A stretch of DNA of 64,000 nucleotides. It comes from Hyphomicrobium sp. (GTDB lineage: Bacteria; Pseudomonadota; Alphaproteobacteria; Rhizobiales; Hyphomicrobiaceae). The stretch covers positions 1 to 64,000 of the forward strand of contig NZ_JAIETU010000017.1 in the NCBI RefSeq assembly GCF_019744875.1, given 5' to 3'. The number at the start of each line of letters is the position of its first letter. The stretch's first letter is position 1. Position numbers and translations under genes: made by a program. The notes under the pieces are model-generated. The model worked only from the letters and a program-made list of their open reading frames with translations, was not told the DNA's origin and did no database searches. Below, in pieces: positions 48,340 to 57,054 of this stretch.

Positions 48340-49920
48340 CTATTCGTTGGCCCTGCGCCGGGAAGCCTTGTTGAACAAGGTGTTCATGAAGTCAGGCTTG
48401 CGCTCGGGCTTAGGAGCGCCTGTGGGCGTTGAAAGGTTCGATGGGTTGTTTTGTGGCGCCTGGGCGGACAACGCATCAGCGGGGGCTTTATCGCCCGTAA
48501 AGATGGCCATCAATTCGGGGGCGACCGACAGGGCTTGTTTGGCTCGGGTCATCGCCACGTAGAACAGGCGGATCTCGGGGTCCGCGCTGGATTTCCGCGT
48601 TAGCATGGGCTGGGTCAGGAAATCCCGGCACAAACGTACGCTGTTCCATTCGCAGCCCTTGGCTTTGTGGGCGGTGCCGATCGTGATCTGGGCCTGGCCG
48701 GGCGAGGCGGCGGTGTGGGCGATGGCCTGTGTCAGGGCATCTTCGCCGTGCTCGTTGACCAGCTTGACGAAGGCCGTGAGATCCTGGCCCTCCTCCGAGC
48801 CGGCGAAGCCGATCACAGTATCCCAATCCTTGAAACCGAACAGGTCCGGGCTCATGGCAGCGCGTCCGCTCTTGAGAGCGGTGACGTCGATCAGCATGCG
48901 CTTGAGTTCAAACGTGCCGCCGAGGATGTAAGGGGACTTTCCGGCGGCGAGGACGGCAATGGTTTCGGCCATGACCGAGGCGTTGGTTCTGGCCAGCACG
49001 CAGTCGGGGGCCCTCTCTTCTTCTTGGAGGATTTCGGTCGTCAGCGCCGGGTTGCCGCGCAAGGTTTTGCGCTCGCCAAGCGTGGAGAGGACTTTGCTGG
49101 CTTCGGAAGCCAGAGCATCGCCGAAGCGGAACGATTGGGTGAGGTAGGTGTTGGCGCCGCCCTTCAAGGCTTTCATGGCGTTGAGGGCGTTGCGGAACTC
49201 GTAGATCATCTGCCAGGGGTCGCCGACGACCACGAGCCGGCAGTCCTGGGCGCGCAAGGTTTCGAGGATAACGGGGTTGGTGTCCTGAGCCTCATCGAGA
49301 AGAACATAATCAAAGGGCAGCCGGGGTTTTCCGAGCGCCCAGAGTTTCAGATAGCCGTCATGGCCGAGTGCGATCGGGTCTTCGGGGTGGGTCATGCGGT
49401 CCCATAGATCGGCGGCGCGTTCCGCAGCGTATTGGCGGGTGGAAACCAGCAGCGCGGGCGGCAGCTTTTCGATTCGCTGATAGTGCGGAACGTGCTCGGG
49501 TAGGACTTCATCGTCGGCGCTCTGGCAGAAGCGAGCGACGGTACGGGCGAGGAGATGCGCGTGCTGGATCGGCGTAAGGGTGACATTGCCCGAGATTTTG
49601 AAGTCTTCGAGCTTGAGAAGGTCGGCCAGTGCGGCAGGTGACATTTTGCCCTGCATTTTTTCGACCGAATAATCGCGTTTGGCTTGGATGGCGCGCCAGG
49701 CCAGAGAATGCGTGGTGCGGCAATCGACAGTCTTGAAGCGTTTTTGCGCATGGAGCGCGATCTGGCGATTGAAAGCCAGGTACAGGCCGCGCTCAGAGCT
49801 GGTTTCGGCCAGGAGCTGCAGCGTGGTGGTTTTGCCGGCGCCGGCGAAGGCAGTGATTTTCAGCAGGCGGTTGTGCTGGAAGGCCTCGGTGGCGGCGCGC
49901 TGTTCGTCGGTCGGGGTCAT
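48340..49920 (-). CDS. UvrD/Rep-type superfamily 1 helicase
   Basis: The 526-residue helicase has Walker A AFAGAGKTTTLQLLAE (about 24-39), motif Ia region LAFNRQIALHAQKRF, Walker B VLLDEAQDTNPVIL (about 210), VVGDPWQMIYEFRNA (motif III), QSFRFGDALA, and the C-terminal motifs IGTAHKAKGCEWNSV and YVAMTRAKQALSV. The size is compact, as in phage- and plasmid-borne UvrD-like proteins. It probably unwinds DNA from 3' to 5' during plasmid replication, transfer or repair. The C-terminal 60 residues are low-complexity. It is convergent with the repeat protein and the first of a minus-strand run. Confidence 0.85.
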   Translation of the reverse strand: MTPTDEQRAATEAFQHNRLLKITAFAGAGKTTTLQLLAETSSERGLYLAFNRQIALHAQKRFKTVDCRTTHSLAWRAIQAKRDYSVEKMQGKMSPAALADLLKLEDFKISGNVTLTPIQHAHLLARTVARFCQSADDEVLPEHVPHYQRIEKLPPALLVSTRQYAAERAADLWDRMTHPEDPIALGHDGYLKLWALGKPRLPFDYVLLDEAQDTNPVILETLRAQDCRLVVVGDPWQMIYEFRNALNAMKALKGGANTYLTQSFRFGDALASEASKVLSTLGERKTLRGNPALTTEILQEEERAPDCVLARTNASVMAETIAVLAAGKSPYILGGTFELKRMLIDVTALKSGRAAMSPDLFGFKDWDTVIGFAGSEEGQDLTAFVKLVNEHGEDALTQAIAHTAASPGQAQITIGTAHKAKGCEWNSVRLCRDFLTQPMLTRKSSADPEIRLFYVAMTRAKQALSVAPELMAIFTGDKAPADALSAQAPQNNPSNLSTPTGAPKPERKPDFMNTLFNKASRRRANE

Positions 49921-50003
49921 GAGGCCTGCTCTATTTGATTGGGTTTGTCGGGTGAGTTCCAGAATTGGTCTTAGACAACGGGTGATCTGATTAAAGGGCG
50001 CGG

Positions 50004-50228
50004 CTAGATATCGTGATCGATCAAGGAGAGCGGCGCATGAAAGATCGCAGACGCGCGGGCGCGTTGCCGGTCGATGATGCGATTAAAGATGGTAGAGGGG
50101 GTCCTAGGCCCCTGCTCCGCATAGAATGCGCGGGCGATGATCTTGTCGCCGTGGAACACCTCGACGATGCGGCGCAGATCCAGCAGCGCGAACCAGTATC
50201 CATCCGGCGTGCCGATAGTCATGGGCAT
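50004..50228 (-). CDS. Small hypothetical protein
   Basis: The 74-residue protein (MPMTIGTPDGYWFALLDLRR, VFHGDKIIARAFYAEQGP, RTPSTIFNRIIDRQRARASA) has no recognisable domain. It starts 1 bp after the stop of the preceding gene in a tightly packed minus-strand operon. Confidence 0.5.
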   Translation of the reverse strand: MPMTIGTPDGYWFALLDLRRIVEVFHGDKIIARAFYAEQGPRTPSTIFNRIIDRQRARASAIFHAPLSLIDHDI

Positions 50229-50229
50229 G

Positions 50230-50664
50230 TCAGTCCAGCTCCAGCTCGGGGATGTAAAGGGGTGCGCGCTGCGGACGGCGTTGATTGGCCTGGCGGCGAA
50301 GGCGTTCAAGGAAACTGCCGGGGGCCCCGTCCTGCTGCTCACCGAGAAGGTGTTGGGCTCGGCGAGCGTTTTCGCGCAGAAGCGCGTGGGCGCGGTCCAG
50401 CCTGCCTTTGGTGCGCTGATCGCCGTCGTGGAAGTATTCGGCGCTGTCCTGGTTATCTGGCGCGATGTAATGCCCGAGCTCGTCGTAAAGATCGCCAACC
50501 AGCAGGCTCAGGCGGATATGTCGCGAGAGCAGTGTTGCTTCGGGCGGTGCGGCTTTCTCGAGAAGTTGCGGCTTGACCAGGCGGTCGAGGACAGGATGGC
50601 GCTCGATCGGCGGCAGCTCGAGATAGGTGCGCAGGATGCCTCTGACTTTTTCATTGGTGCTCAT
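50230..50664 (-). CDS. Hypothetical helical protein
   Basis: The 144-residue protein (MSTNEKVRGILRTYLELPPIERH, LSRHIRLSLLVGDLYDELG, DRAHALLRENARRAQHLLGE) is mostly helical and basic, with no recognised family. The ATG at 50662-50664 overlaps the stop of the tiny upstream gene (ATGA). It lies in a four-gene overlapping unit. Confidence 0.5.
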   Translation of the reverse strand: MSTNEKVRGILRTYLELPPIERHPVLDRLVKPQLLEKAAPPEATLLSRHIRLSLLVGDLYDELGHYIAPDNQDSAEYFHDGDQRTKGRLDRAHALLRENARRAQHLLGEQQDGAPGSFLERLRRQANQRRPQRAPLYIPELELD

Positions 50665-50810
50665 GGCCGGGGCTCCCAATCGCTGTGGTTTTGCGCTGTG
50701 AGGGCTTTGACGATGGGGCGCACGGCATCGGCAAGCCGCATCCAATGCGTTTGCAGCGAAGCCTGTGGCTCGCGATCGGGCGGCTGCGGATGATCGGTTA
50801 TGTTTTTCAT
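50661..50810 (-). CDS. Tiny hypothetical protein (49 residues)
   Basis: The frame reads MKNITDHPQPPDREPQASLQ, then THWMRLADAVRPIVKALTAQ, and ends in SDWEPRP. It overlaps both neighbours by ATGA junctions, which is strong evidence that this very short gene is real. No family or function is known. Confidence 0.5.
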   Translation of the reverse strand: MKNITDHPQPPDREPQASLQTHWMRLADAVRPIVKALTAQNHSDWEPRP

Positions 50811-51235
50811 GATTCGATCTCCGGGGCGATGAAGGGCTGGGCGTGCCAGGTTTTCGGCCGGATGACGTTGTGCGGCGCGCGGTTAAAGAGCGGCGCGTGC
50901 CGGGGGCTGCGCTCGGCGATATCGGTGAGACCGGGCGGGATCAGCACAAAGCGCAGCTGCGGGTTGCCGCGGGCAAATCCGACGAAGCGATCGACGTGCG
51001 GTTTGACGTCGGACAGCGGGATTGATTTCAAGTTCTCGTCTTTGACGGGAATGGCGTAGGAGCGGCCCTGCAGGCCGGTCGCTTGTCCATCGATGGCGCC
51101 GTAATGCTCGGAGGCGATACGGGCAGCACCCGAAACGTGCAGCCCCGCTAAATTGCTGGCAAATACGAAAATGGCAAAAGGAGGAATAAATGGAAACTCG
51201 GAGTAATTCAAAGCGAAACCTTTCTTTCTATCCAT
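50807..51235 (-). CDS. Phage/plasmid protein resembling the A1S_2505 family
   Basis: The 142-residue protein contains FAIFVFASNLAGLHVSGAAR, HYGAIDGQATGLQGRSYAIP and RFVLIPPGLTDIAERSPRH. These resemble the phage-associated A1S_2505-like family, whose members start with a V-F-G-S-N-L-x-G-x-H-G-x-G motif; here the glycine after VF is alanine and the His-Gly is HV. The activity is unknown, with a fold related to nucleotide-binding proteins suspected. The ATG at 51233-51235 is preferred over an upstream TTG. It is the first gene of a four-gene overlapping minus-strand unit. Confidence 0.5.
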   Translation of the reverse strand: MDRKKGFALNYSEFPFIPPFAIFVFASNLAGLHVSGAARIASEHYGAIDGQATGLQGRSYAIPVKDENLKSIPLSDVKPHVDRFVGFARGNPQLRFVLIPPGLTDIAERSPRHAPLFNRAPHNVIRPKTWHAQPFIAPEIES

Positions 51236-51591
51236 GGTAGCAGAAATGTAAAGCCTAAGCGAATTTCCACACTGCTGTATGCGGCAGCTATTCAGAACTT
51301 TTGGAAGATCGAAATCGAAATTCAATCGCAGGGCGCGCTTACGGCGTGTTTTTCTCGGAAGCCTGTGTGACGCTTGCGCTGCGTCCTAGCGGGTGTGGGG
51401 CGACCCCGCGGGCTGACTACTCTCTCTCTGCACCCCCGGGGCCGCTCCGCATTGGCTCAGGCGGAGCCTTTTCTCTGATGGCGCGCAGGAGCGCGGCGTG
51501 AAAATTTCTGCGGGCGGGGCTGATTTTGTGGGCCGGCTTTCTCAGGTTGGGAGGATTGGGCGATGCTGCCGTGACCGGAGCCAGGATTTCG
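51236..51591. other. Divergent intergenic region
   Basis: About 350 bp between divergently transcribed units. It likely holds promoters for both; no repeat or RNA gene stands out. Confidence 0.4.
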
Positions 51592-52101
51592 ATGAGCTCA
51601 CATGACGAAGAGAAGGCGTTTCTGGAAACCAGAGTTGACGAAGTGGTCAAGAGCACGATGGCGGCTTGGATACAGGCCTTCAGGTTCCATCGCTGCGTGG
51701 CCTGCGCGGTCCGGGATATCGAAGAAAAGCTTGAGATTATCTGGGAGGCGGAAGCGCCCCGTCTGGGTGAATGCCTTGAGTTCTGCGAAGACGCCTCAAT
51801 GGTGCTGCGGACGGTCGGCCCGCGCGAAGTGGTGGGCGGGGGTGGTTTTTCAGGTGTCGGGCCGGGGCCGGGCAAAACCGCTGATTTGAGCCTGCTGCTC
51901 GATATTTCGGTAAGTTTGGGGGAAGCGTGGGACGCGGCGATGCTGGTGCTGGGGTGCAAGGATTGCGCACGCGCACGGATCCGGGCGCAGGTCCAAAAGT
52001 CCGGCAACCAGGCGCGCGCGCATATTCCGGTGGGTAGCGGGCGACAAGGATATCAGCGCGTCTGCAAGCGCTGCCGGACGGATGTGCTGGGATTGGTCTA
52101 G
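51592..52101 (+). CDS. Hypothetical protein with three CxxC motifs (1)
   Basis: The 169-residue protein has RCVACAVRD, GCKDCARAR and a C-terminal VCKRCRTDVLG, spaced across the chain, with a Gly-rich loop between (VGGGGFSGVGPGPGK). The next gene encodes a protein with the same three-CxxC layout, so they may be distant paralogues. Zinc or iron binding is likely from the motif; nothing more is known. The start at 51592 follows an AGGA site. First of a three-gene plus-strand run. Confidence 0.55.
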   Translation: MSSHDEEKAFLETRVDEVVKSTMAAWIQAFRFHRCVACAVRDIEEKLEIIWEAEAPRLGECLEFCEDASMVLRTVGPREVVGGGGFSGVGPGPGKTADLSLLLDISVSLGEAWDAAMLVLGCKDCARARIRAQVQKSGNQARAHIPVGSGRQGYQRVCKRCRTDVLGLV

Positions 52102-52110
52102 GAGGCTGGC

Positions 52111-52569
52111 ATGGGTCAGGACACTCTGGCGGCACGGGCGGCATACGACAAGGGCGCGGAACGGGTCTGGTTTGCGGCAGTCGAGCTCTATGGCTGCAAA
52201 ACCTGCGCGGCGGCTGCCGTTCAATCTCTATTTCGGACGACGGGTGAGGAGATGGGAAGCGACGATCCGAATTGCGGGCTTTCCTACGGCGATGAGATCG
52301 AAGTGAACGTCAAAGCGCATTCCGGCTCGCCGGTGCGGAAGGTGATGGGAGATCGGGGCCGCGGGCTTGAAGAGCAGCTTGCGATGGAGGTGAAAGCGAC
52401 GTGGCTGTCATTGCGCCAGGTGATGAGCTGCACCCATTGTCTGAACGCGACATTCTTGTTCGACATCTGGATGATGCACGACGGGATGTATTGGGTCATC
52501 GCTGAAAAAACGGAACCGCGGGCGGTCGTCTGCCAGGATTGTTCTGTCGCCGGCAACGGTCAGGTTTAG
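52111..52569 (+). CDS. Hypothetical protein with three CxxC motifs (2)
   Basis: The 152-residue protein has YGCKTCAAAAV near residue 30, SCTHCLNATF near 107 and VCQDCSVAG near the C-terminus, the same layout as the preceding protein but with little direct sequence identity. A metal site built from these pairs is likely. An AGGAGG site lies before the ATG, 9 bp after the preceding gene. Function unknown; it resembles no named family I know. Confidence 0.55.
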   Translation: MGQDTLAARAAYDKGAERVWFAAVELYGCKTCAAAAVQSLFRTTGEEMGSDDPNCGLSYGDEIEVNVKAHSGSPVRKVMGDRGRGLEEQLAMEVKATWLSLRQVMSCTHCLNATFLFDIWMMHDGMYWVIAEKTEPRAVVCQDCSVAGNGQV

Positions 52570-52581
52570 GAGTAGAGGTTC

Positions 52582-53184
52582 ATGGCAACGCTGAGAAGCT
52601 CGGCCAGCTGGAAGAGATCGCGGGAGCGTAGGCGGGCGCGGGCGGCCCCTGCTCCCGAGCTGCATCCTCCAGGATTCTCGGGCGGGAAGCCGCAGCTTCA
52701 GGGCTATCGGATCGAGCCGCGCAGCGATGTCGAACGCCGGTTCCTGCGCGATGTGACGAAAGCGCAGGTGCGCGGAGAGGCGCGCGGCATACCCGATATG
52801 ATGCGCAGTGACTGGGACCGGACGAAGCTGGCGGAAGCGCGCTGGGTGCAAGGGGTTATCGAAAAGCGCCCTGTGAAGATCGCGTCGATCGAGCGGTTGC
52901 GGTCGGTAAAGCCGGAATTTCAGGCTGCCGTGCGGTATGTGGTGCGGGCTGACAAGCGCCAGGAAGCCAATGCCACGCGCGCCAGGGCAGACCTGGAGCG
53001 GCCCGGCGACCCCGGGCCCGCCCCTCACACCCCCCCTCCTTCTTCCGGGGGCTCTGCGCAGCGGGAGGAGCGGCAGGAAAGCGCGTTTATGGCTGGGCTC
53101 AGGGCACGGGCAAAGGAAATTGCGGAGCGGGATGATGCGCTGCCCTCGCGGGGCTTTGAGCGTGAGCGCAGCCGGGAGCGGTGA
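52582..53184 (+). CDS. Hypothetical basic protein
   Basis: The 200-residue protein is Arg-rich. It has a disordered start (SWKRSRERRRARAAPAPEL), a conserved-looking helical middle (QGYRIEPRSDVERRFLRDVT, IPDMMRSDWDRTKLAEARW) and a Pro/Gly-rich C-terminal section ending in charged helices. It may bind nucleic acid. AGGAGT lies close to the ATG. It converges directly on dnaB with no base between the two stops. Confidence 0.5.
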   Translation: MATLRSSASWKRSRERRRARAAPAPELHPPGFSGGKPQLQGYRIEPRSDVERRFLRDVTKAQVRGEARGIPDMMRSDWDRTKLAEARWVQGVIEKRPVKIASIERLRSVKPEFQAAVRYVVRADKRQEANATRARADLERPGDPGPAPHTPPPSSGGSAQREERQESAFMAGLRARAKEIAERDDALPSRGFERERSRER

Positions 53185-54639
53185 TTATAGATTGCCCAGA
53201 TCGGTGAAGCGAGTGAACGCCGGTTCAAAGTTGAGCTTGATGGTGCCGATTGAGCCGTGGCGCTGCTTGGCGATGATGGCTTCGGCGACATTGGCGGCCG
53301 CTTCGATGGCTTGCTGCCAGTTCAGGTGGTCGTCCGTGCCGGGCTGGGGCTCGGTGCGGGCGAGATAGTATTCTTCGCGGTAGACGAAGATGACGACATC
53401 GGCGTCCTGCTCGATGGAGCCTGATTCCCTGAGATCGGAAAGCAGTGGGCGCTTATCCTCGCGCATTTCGGGTGCGCGGGACAGCTGTGACAGGGCGAGA
53501 ACGGGAACATCAAGGTCTTTGGCGATCTGCTTCAGTCCGCGGGTGATTTCGGACACTTCGGCCACGCGGTTATCGCTGTTGCGGCGGGATGGCGAGTGCA
53601 TCAGCTGCAGATAGTCGATGACGATCAGATGCAGGCCGTGGGTACGTTTGAGGCGGCGGGCCCGGCTTCTGAGCGTGGCCAGCGAAAGCGTTCCACTTTG
53701 ATCGATGAAGAGCGGCAGCCTGTCGTTGGATTGGGCGGCTTCGATGCAGGCTTTGAGGGCATTCTGGTCGATAGCTCCTCGGCGGATAGAATCGCTGGGC
53801 AGCTTGGCCTGGTCGGCCAGGATGCGGGTGGTCAGCTGATCGCCGGACATTTCGAGCGAGAAGAACGCGACGATACCCCCCTGCTCGCCTGCGGTTTCGA
53901 GGCGCGCGCGGGCGGCGTTGTAAGCGATGTTGAGGGCGAGAGAGGTTTTGCCCATCGACGGGCGGCCCGCGAGAATGATGAGATCGGAGCGTTGCAGGCC
54001 GCCTAGTTTGCGGTCGATGGAGGGAAGCCCGGTTGTGATGCCGGAAATGCGGCCGGATGATGTGATGGCGCGTTCCGCTTGCTCTAGGGCCGAGAACGAA
54101 TAGTGGGAGAACGGTTTCAGGCCGTGGCTATCGGAGCCGGTTTCCGCAAGTGCATAGAGGCGCTGCTCGGCCTCTTCGATGATTTGTGTGGGGGTAGCAT
54201 CGATATCTTGGCCGCGCGCGGCCAGTGCCATGTCGTCAGCGAGATCGAGGAGACAGCGCTGCTGGTGGCAGGCGCGAATGGTCTTTGCGTAGTCCTCGGT
54301 GTTGATCAGGGAGATGACGTTGCCCGCAAGGTCGGCGAGATAGGCGGCCCCGCCCAGCTGTTCGAGGTCGGGATCGGCCTGGAAGAATGATTTCAGCGTC
54401 ACGGGAGAAGCGTTCTGGCCCTTGTGCAGGTAATTGCAGATGGCATCGAAGATGCGACCGTGAACGGGGGTATAGAAATGCTCGGGGGTGATGACGTCGG
54501 CGATGCGGTCGTATCCGTTGTTATCGATCAGCAGTGCGCCAAGCAGGCCCTGCTCCGCCTCGATATTGTGCGGCAGCGGTAAGGAAACGGCGGTGAGGTC
54601 CTGATTCTGAAATCGGGCGGGGGATAAAACACGCGACAT
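53185..54639 (-). CDS. dnaB: Replicative DNA helicase, plasmid-borne DnaB
   Basis: The 484-residue hexameric helicase unwinds DNA ahead of the fork. The N-terminal domain (LPHNIEAEQGLLGALLIDNN... HGRIFDAI) and a RecA-like domain (Walker A ILAGRPSMGKTSLALNIAYN at about 222; LFIDQSGTLSLATLRSRARR; VIDYLQLMHSPSRR; ALSQLSRAPEMREDKRPLLSDLRESGSIEQDADVV) are complete. A plasmid-borne copy beside an initiator and iterons suggests the plasmid brings its own loader-independent helicase, like some phages and large plasmids. It ends where the basic plus-strand gene ends. Confidence 0.92.
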   Translation of the reverse strand: MSRVLSPARFQNQDLTAVSLPLPHNIEAEQGLLGALLIDNNGYDRIADVITPEHFYTPVHGRIFDAICNYLHKGQNASPVTLKSFFQADPDLEQLGGAAYLADLAGNVISLINTEDYAKTIRACHQQRCLLDLADDMALAARGQDIDATPTQIIEEAEQRLYALAETGSDSHGLKPFSHYSFSALEQAERAITSSGRISGITTGLPSIDRKLGGLQRSDLIILAGRPSMGKTSLALNIAYNAARARLETAGEQGGIVAFFSLEMSGDQLTTRILADQAKLPSDSIRRGAIDQNALKACIEAAQSNDRLPLFIDQSGTLSLATLRSRARRLKRTHGLHLIVIDYLQLMHSPSRRNSDNRVAEVSEITRGLKQIAKDLDVPVLALSQLSRAPEMREDKRPLLSDLRESGSIEQDADVVIFVYREEYYLARTEPQPGTDDHLNWQQAIEAAANVAEAIIAKQRHGSIGTIKLNFEPAFTRFTDLGNL

Positions 54640-54875
54640 GGATTTTAGAGTATCAGATTCTTCGTGTAATAAAATTGGAAATTCCGGAAAAAACGAAACG
54701 GCGGTTATGAGAAATGCATTTTCGGCATTCCCACCCTGTCAGCATTTTTTTGAAAGATGCCACGCGCGATGCAGCGGCGGCATAGGGAAAGAAAAAAGGA
54801 TAAATAGAGGGAAAAGAATAGGCAGACTCGAATCCGGCTCGACTCTGAGGAAACGTGCGGTGTTCCGGGAATGGC

Positions 54876-55465
54876 ATTGCAGCGTCTACCTATCACACTG
54901 GAGGGTATTGCAGCTTCCACCTCCCATGTTGGAGGCGTGCGCCGAATTGAAAAGCGAGGCATTGCAGCGTCTACCTTCCATGTTTGGCCCCTATTGCAGC
55001 GTCCACCTACTGAGTTGACAGGGGCAAAGTGCGGGTCGGAGAGGTAGGTTTTTGAGTATTGCAGTCTTTGCCTACCAACCATTGCAGCGTCTACCCACCT
55101 ATTTGGAGGGGGAAATGCAGCCTCCGCCTACCATGTCAAGAGGTGGGTTGCGCTCTATTGCAGCTTCCGCCTACCACGCCGGGGCGCAAGCTGGAAAATG
55201 GCAGAAAAATGTTGAAATCCGTCTATGTGGCGGCGTGCTTGGTGTCGCGAGGGGATTGCAGCTTGCGCCTACCATGATTTGAGGAGCGCAGGTTTTGAAT
55301 CTCAAACAGGGATTTTGGAACGGCGCGGGCATTGAGAATATGCGCTTTGGAGGGGTATTGCAGCCAGCGCCTACCACCTCTGCGAAGGGTCGGTGATGGA
55401 ATTGCACGATCTGCCTACCATGGTAGGCCGCGGTTTTCGGGTTCATTGCACCATCCGCCTACCAT
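54876..55465. repeat. Iteron array, probable replication origin
   Basis: Twelve copies of a motif near ATTGCAGC-N-TYCRCCTACCA occur in the same orientation: starts at 54876, 54907, 54961, 54993, 55058, 55081, 55114, 55157, 55255, 55357, 55401 and 55445. The first half (ATTGCA) and last half (CTACC) are best kept; the centre varies. Spacing is irregular (23-102 bp), not the usual 22 bp. They lie between the initiator gene and dnaB and are the likely binding sites of the RepA-like protein. No AT-rich unwinding stretch is obvious inside, but AT-rich sequence lies at 54640-54830. Confidence 0.85.
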
Positions 55466-55482
55466 CGTAAGCGCAACCGGAA

Positions 55483-56550
55483 TCAACGCTGGGCAAGCTT
55501 GGTGCGGGCGTCGCGTGCGCGCGCGTTGGCTGCCTTCATCTCGGTGACAAAGTTGGAATGGGGCGTAAGGGTGTAGAGAACGTCTGTGATGGTGCGGCCC
55601 GCATTGCGCTTCTCGGCTTTGTAGAAGTGGAGGACCTCCTGCTCGACAAGCTCGGCCAGGGCGCGTTCGAGGGTTTGGATGTTAGAGGACGTGCGGTTGT
55701 GGTGCAGGAGCCCGCTGTCGCGGGATATGGTGGAAAACAGGATCTGGTACGGCGTGGTGATGGAGGCGTTTGTGTATTCGTGGCTGAGGCGCTTGTGCAG
55801 CCAGCGGGCCATCGGCGAAGAGAGCTGCATCAGGACGCGGTAATTGAACTGGCGGTAGGTCAGATTGTTGATGGCGTGGCTGAGGAGCGCCGGGAGGCGG
55901 GCGGTCCACATGGCATCGGGGTCTTCAAGCCAGTCTGAGCGCTTGACGCGCGTCATGTCATTGAGGATGGGCGCGGTATAGGCGGTTTTCCGGTTGCCCT
56001 GCCCTTCGATCTCCACCTCGAGGACGGTTCGGGTGAGGATTTCGAGCGATTGCTTGATCTCCTGGATAGAGCGTGTCTTGCCGCGGGCTTTGAGCTCTTT
56101 GCGGATCATGTTGAGGGAGAAACGCACCCAGCTTTCCTTGTTGGTGACGTCGTGCAGGCCGTAGTGCTGATCGGAGAAGATTTTCTTGATGATCTCCTCG
56201 ACCAGTTCTTCGTCGGCGCTCGGGAAGAAGTCCTGGCGGCCGTGCTCGGTTTCGATGTTGGCCGGCTGCAGCGACATGGTGCATTTGAAGGTTGGGTTGT
56301 CTCCTTTGGGCGCGGGATGATAGTGAAAATCGTGCTTATGGACGGGGAGTCGTCCGTTGTCGTCGCGCAGCATGTTCTGGGCGCGAGCGCTGACTGAATA
56401 TTTGGGGATCGCATCCCAAAGCTCAATTGAATTCGAGAGATCGCGGGGGTTGCCAAAGAACGTGGCGAAAAGGTCGTATTGTGGACTTCTATCGGGGGAA
56501 GGAAGAACTTTCTTGTTGGGCGCGACAATGGAATGAGACGATTCCAGCAT
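55483..56550 (-). CDS. repA: Plasmid replication initiator, RepA family
   Basis: The 355-residue protein begins with a disordered tail, then YDLFATFFGNPRDLSNSIELWDAIPKY, ADEELVEEIIKKIFSDQHYG and SIQEIKQSLEILTRTVLEVE, which match the plasmid-encoded RepA family with winged-helix domains. It binds iterons and opens the origin. Iterons lie just past its 3' end. The gene is followed by the origin, preceded by partition genes, all on one strand, the order parA-RHH-repA. Copy number and host range are not predictable. Confidence 0.85.
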   Translation of the reverse strand: MLESSHSIVAPNKKVLPSPDRSPQYDLFATFFGNPRDLSNSIELWDAIPKYSVSARAQNMLRDDNGRLPVHKHDFHYHPAPKGDNPTFKCTMSLQPANIETEHGRQDFFPSADEELVEEIIKKIFSDQHYGLHDVTNKESWVRFSLNMIRKELKARGKTRSIQEIKQSLEILTRTVLEVEIEGQGNRKTAYTAPILNDMTRVKRSDWLEDPDAMWTARLPALLSHAINNLTYRQFNYRVLMQLSSPMARWLHKRLSHEYTNASITTPYQILFSTISRDSGLLHHNRTSSNIQTLERALAELVEQEVLHFYKAEKRNAGRTITDVLYTLTPHSNFVTEMKAANARARDARTKLAQR

Positions 56551-56622
56551 AAATTTATTGTGAGAGATTTAATCAGGGAAGGTCAATGCGTTAGGGGAAG
56601 TTATTCGCAGCAATAAGCAGAG

Positions 56623-57054
56623 TCATTGGTTTCTGCTCGAATGATGCGGGTTGTTTTTGCCGCGAAGGCGGCGGCCATCTTCGATCATGTCTTCATCGTG
56701 GACTGTAAAGCCGGTGGCGCGAAGTCCGGCCAAGAAAAGATGATTGAGGGAAACCCGGCGGCGTACGGTTTCCATTTTCAATTCCATCATCAGGTAATCG
56801 GGAACTTTTACGCGGGCCTCGCATGGTGGAGGTTTGACGTGCAATTGCTCGGTCGTCGGCGGCTGTTGGATGGCCTGGGAGAAGGATTTCTGAGCCCCCT
56901 CCTCCGCGGGATGGAGCGTTGGTTCATGATCTGGGAGGATTGGCGTGGTGGTAAGGGCGGGTACGCCTTTGGCCTTTGCGATGCGTTCTAATTGATCGTC
57001 GAGGTCGAGATTGAAGGGCTGGAACGGTTCTTTGGTCATGGGTTCGGTCGTCAT
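56623..57054 (-). CDS. Small partition-partner protein (RHH-like)
   Basis: The 143-residue protein has a variable N-terminal half and a C-terminal stretch (VKVPDYLMMELKMETVRRRV, SLNHLFLAGLRATGFTV) typical of ribbon-helix-helix DNA-binding proteins. Its start overlaps the parA stop (ATGA). In type Ib partition systems such ParG-like proteins bind the centromere and stimulate ParA. The identification rests on context and the short motif. Confidence 0.7.
   Translation of the reverse strand: MTTEPMTKEPFQPFNLDLDDQLERIAKAKGVPALTTTPILPDHEPTLHPAEEGAQKSFSQAIQQPPTTEQLHVKPPPCEARVKVPDYLMMELKMETVRRRVSLNHLFLAGLRATGFTVHDEDMIEDGRRLRGKNNPHHSSRNQ

Noticed and set aside
54876-55465. The iteron region considered as CRISPR.
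   Set aside because: Repeat cores vary and spacing is irregular (23-102 bp); the repA and dnaB neighbours point to an origin.
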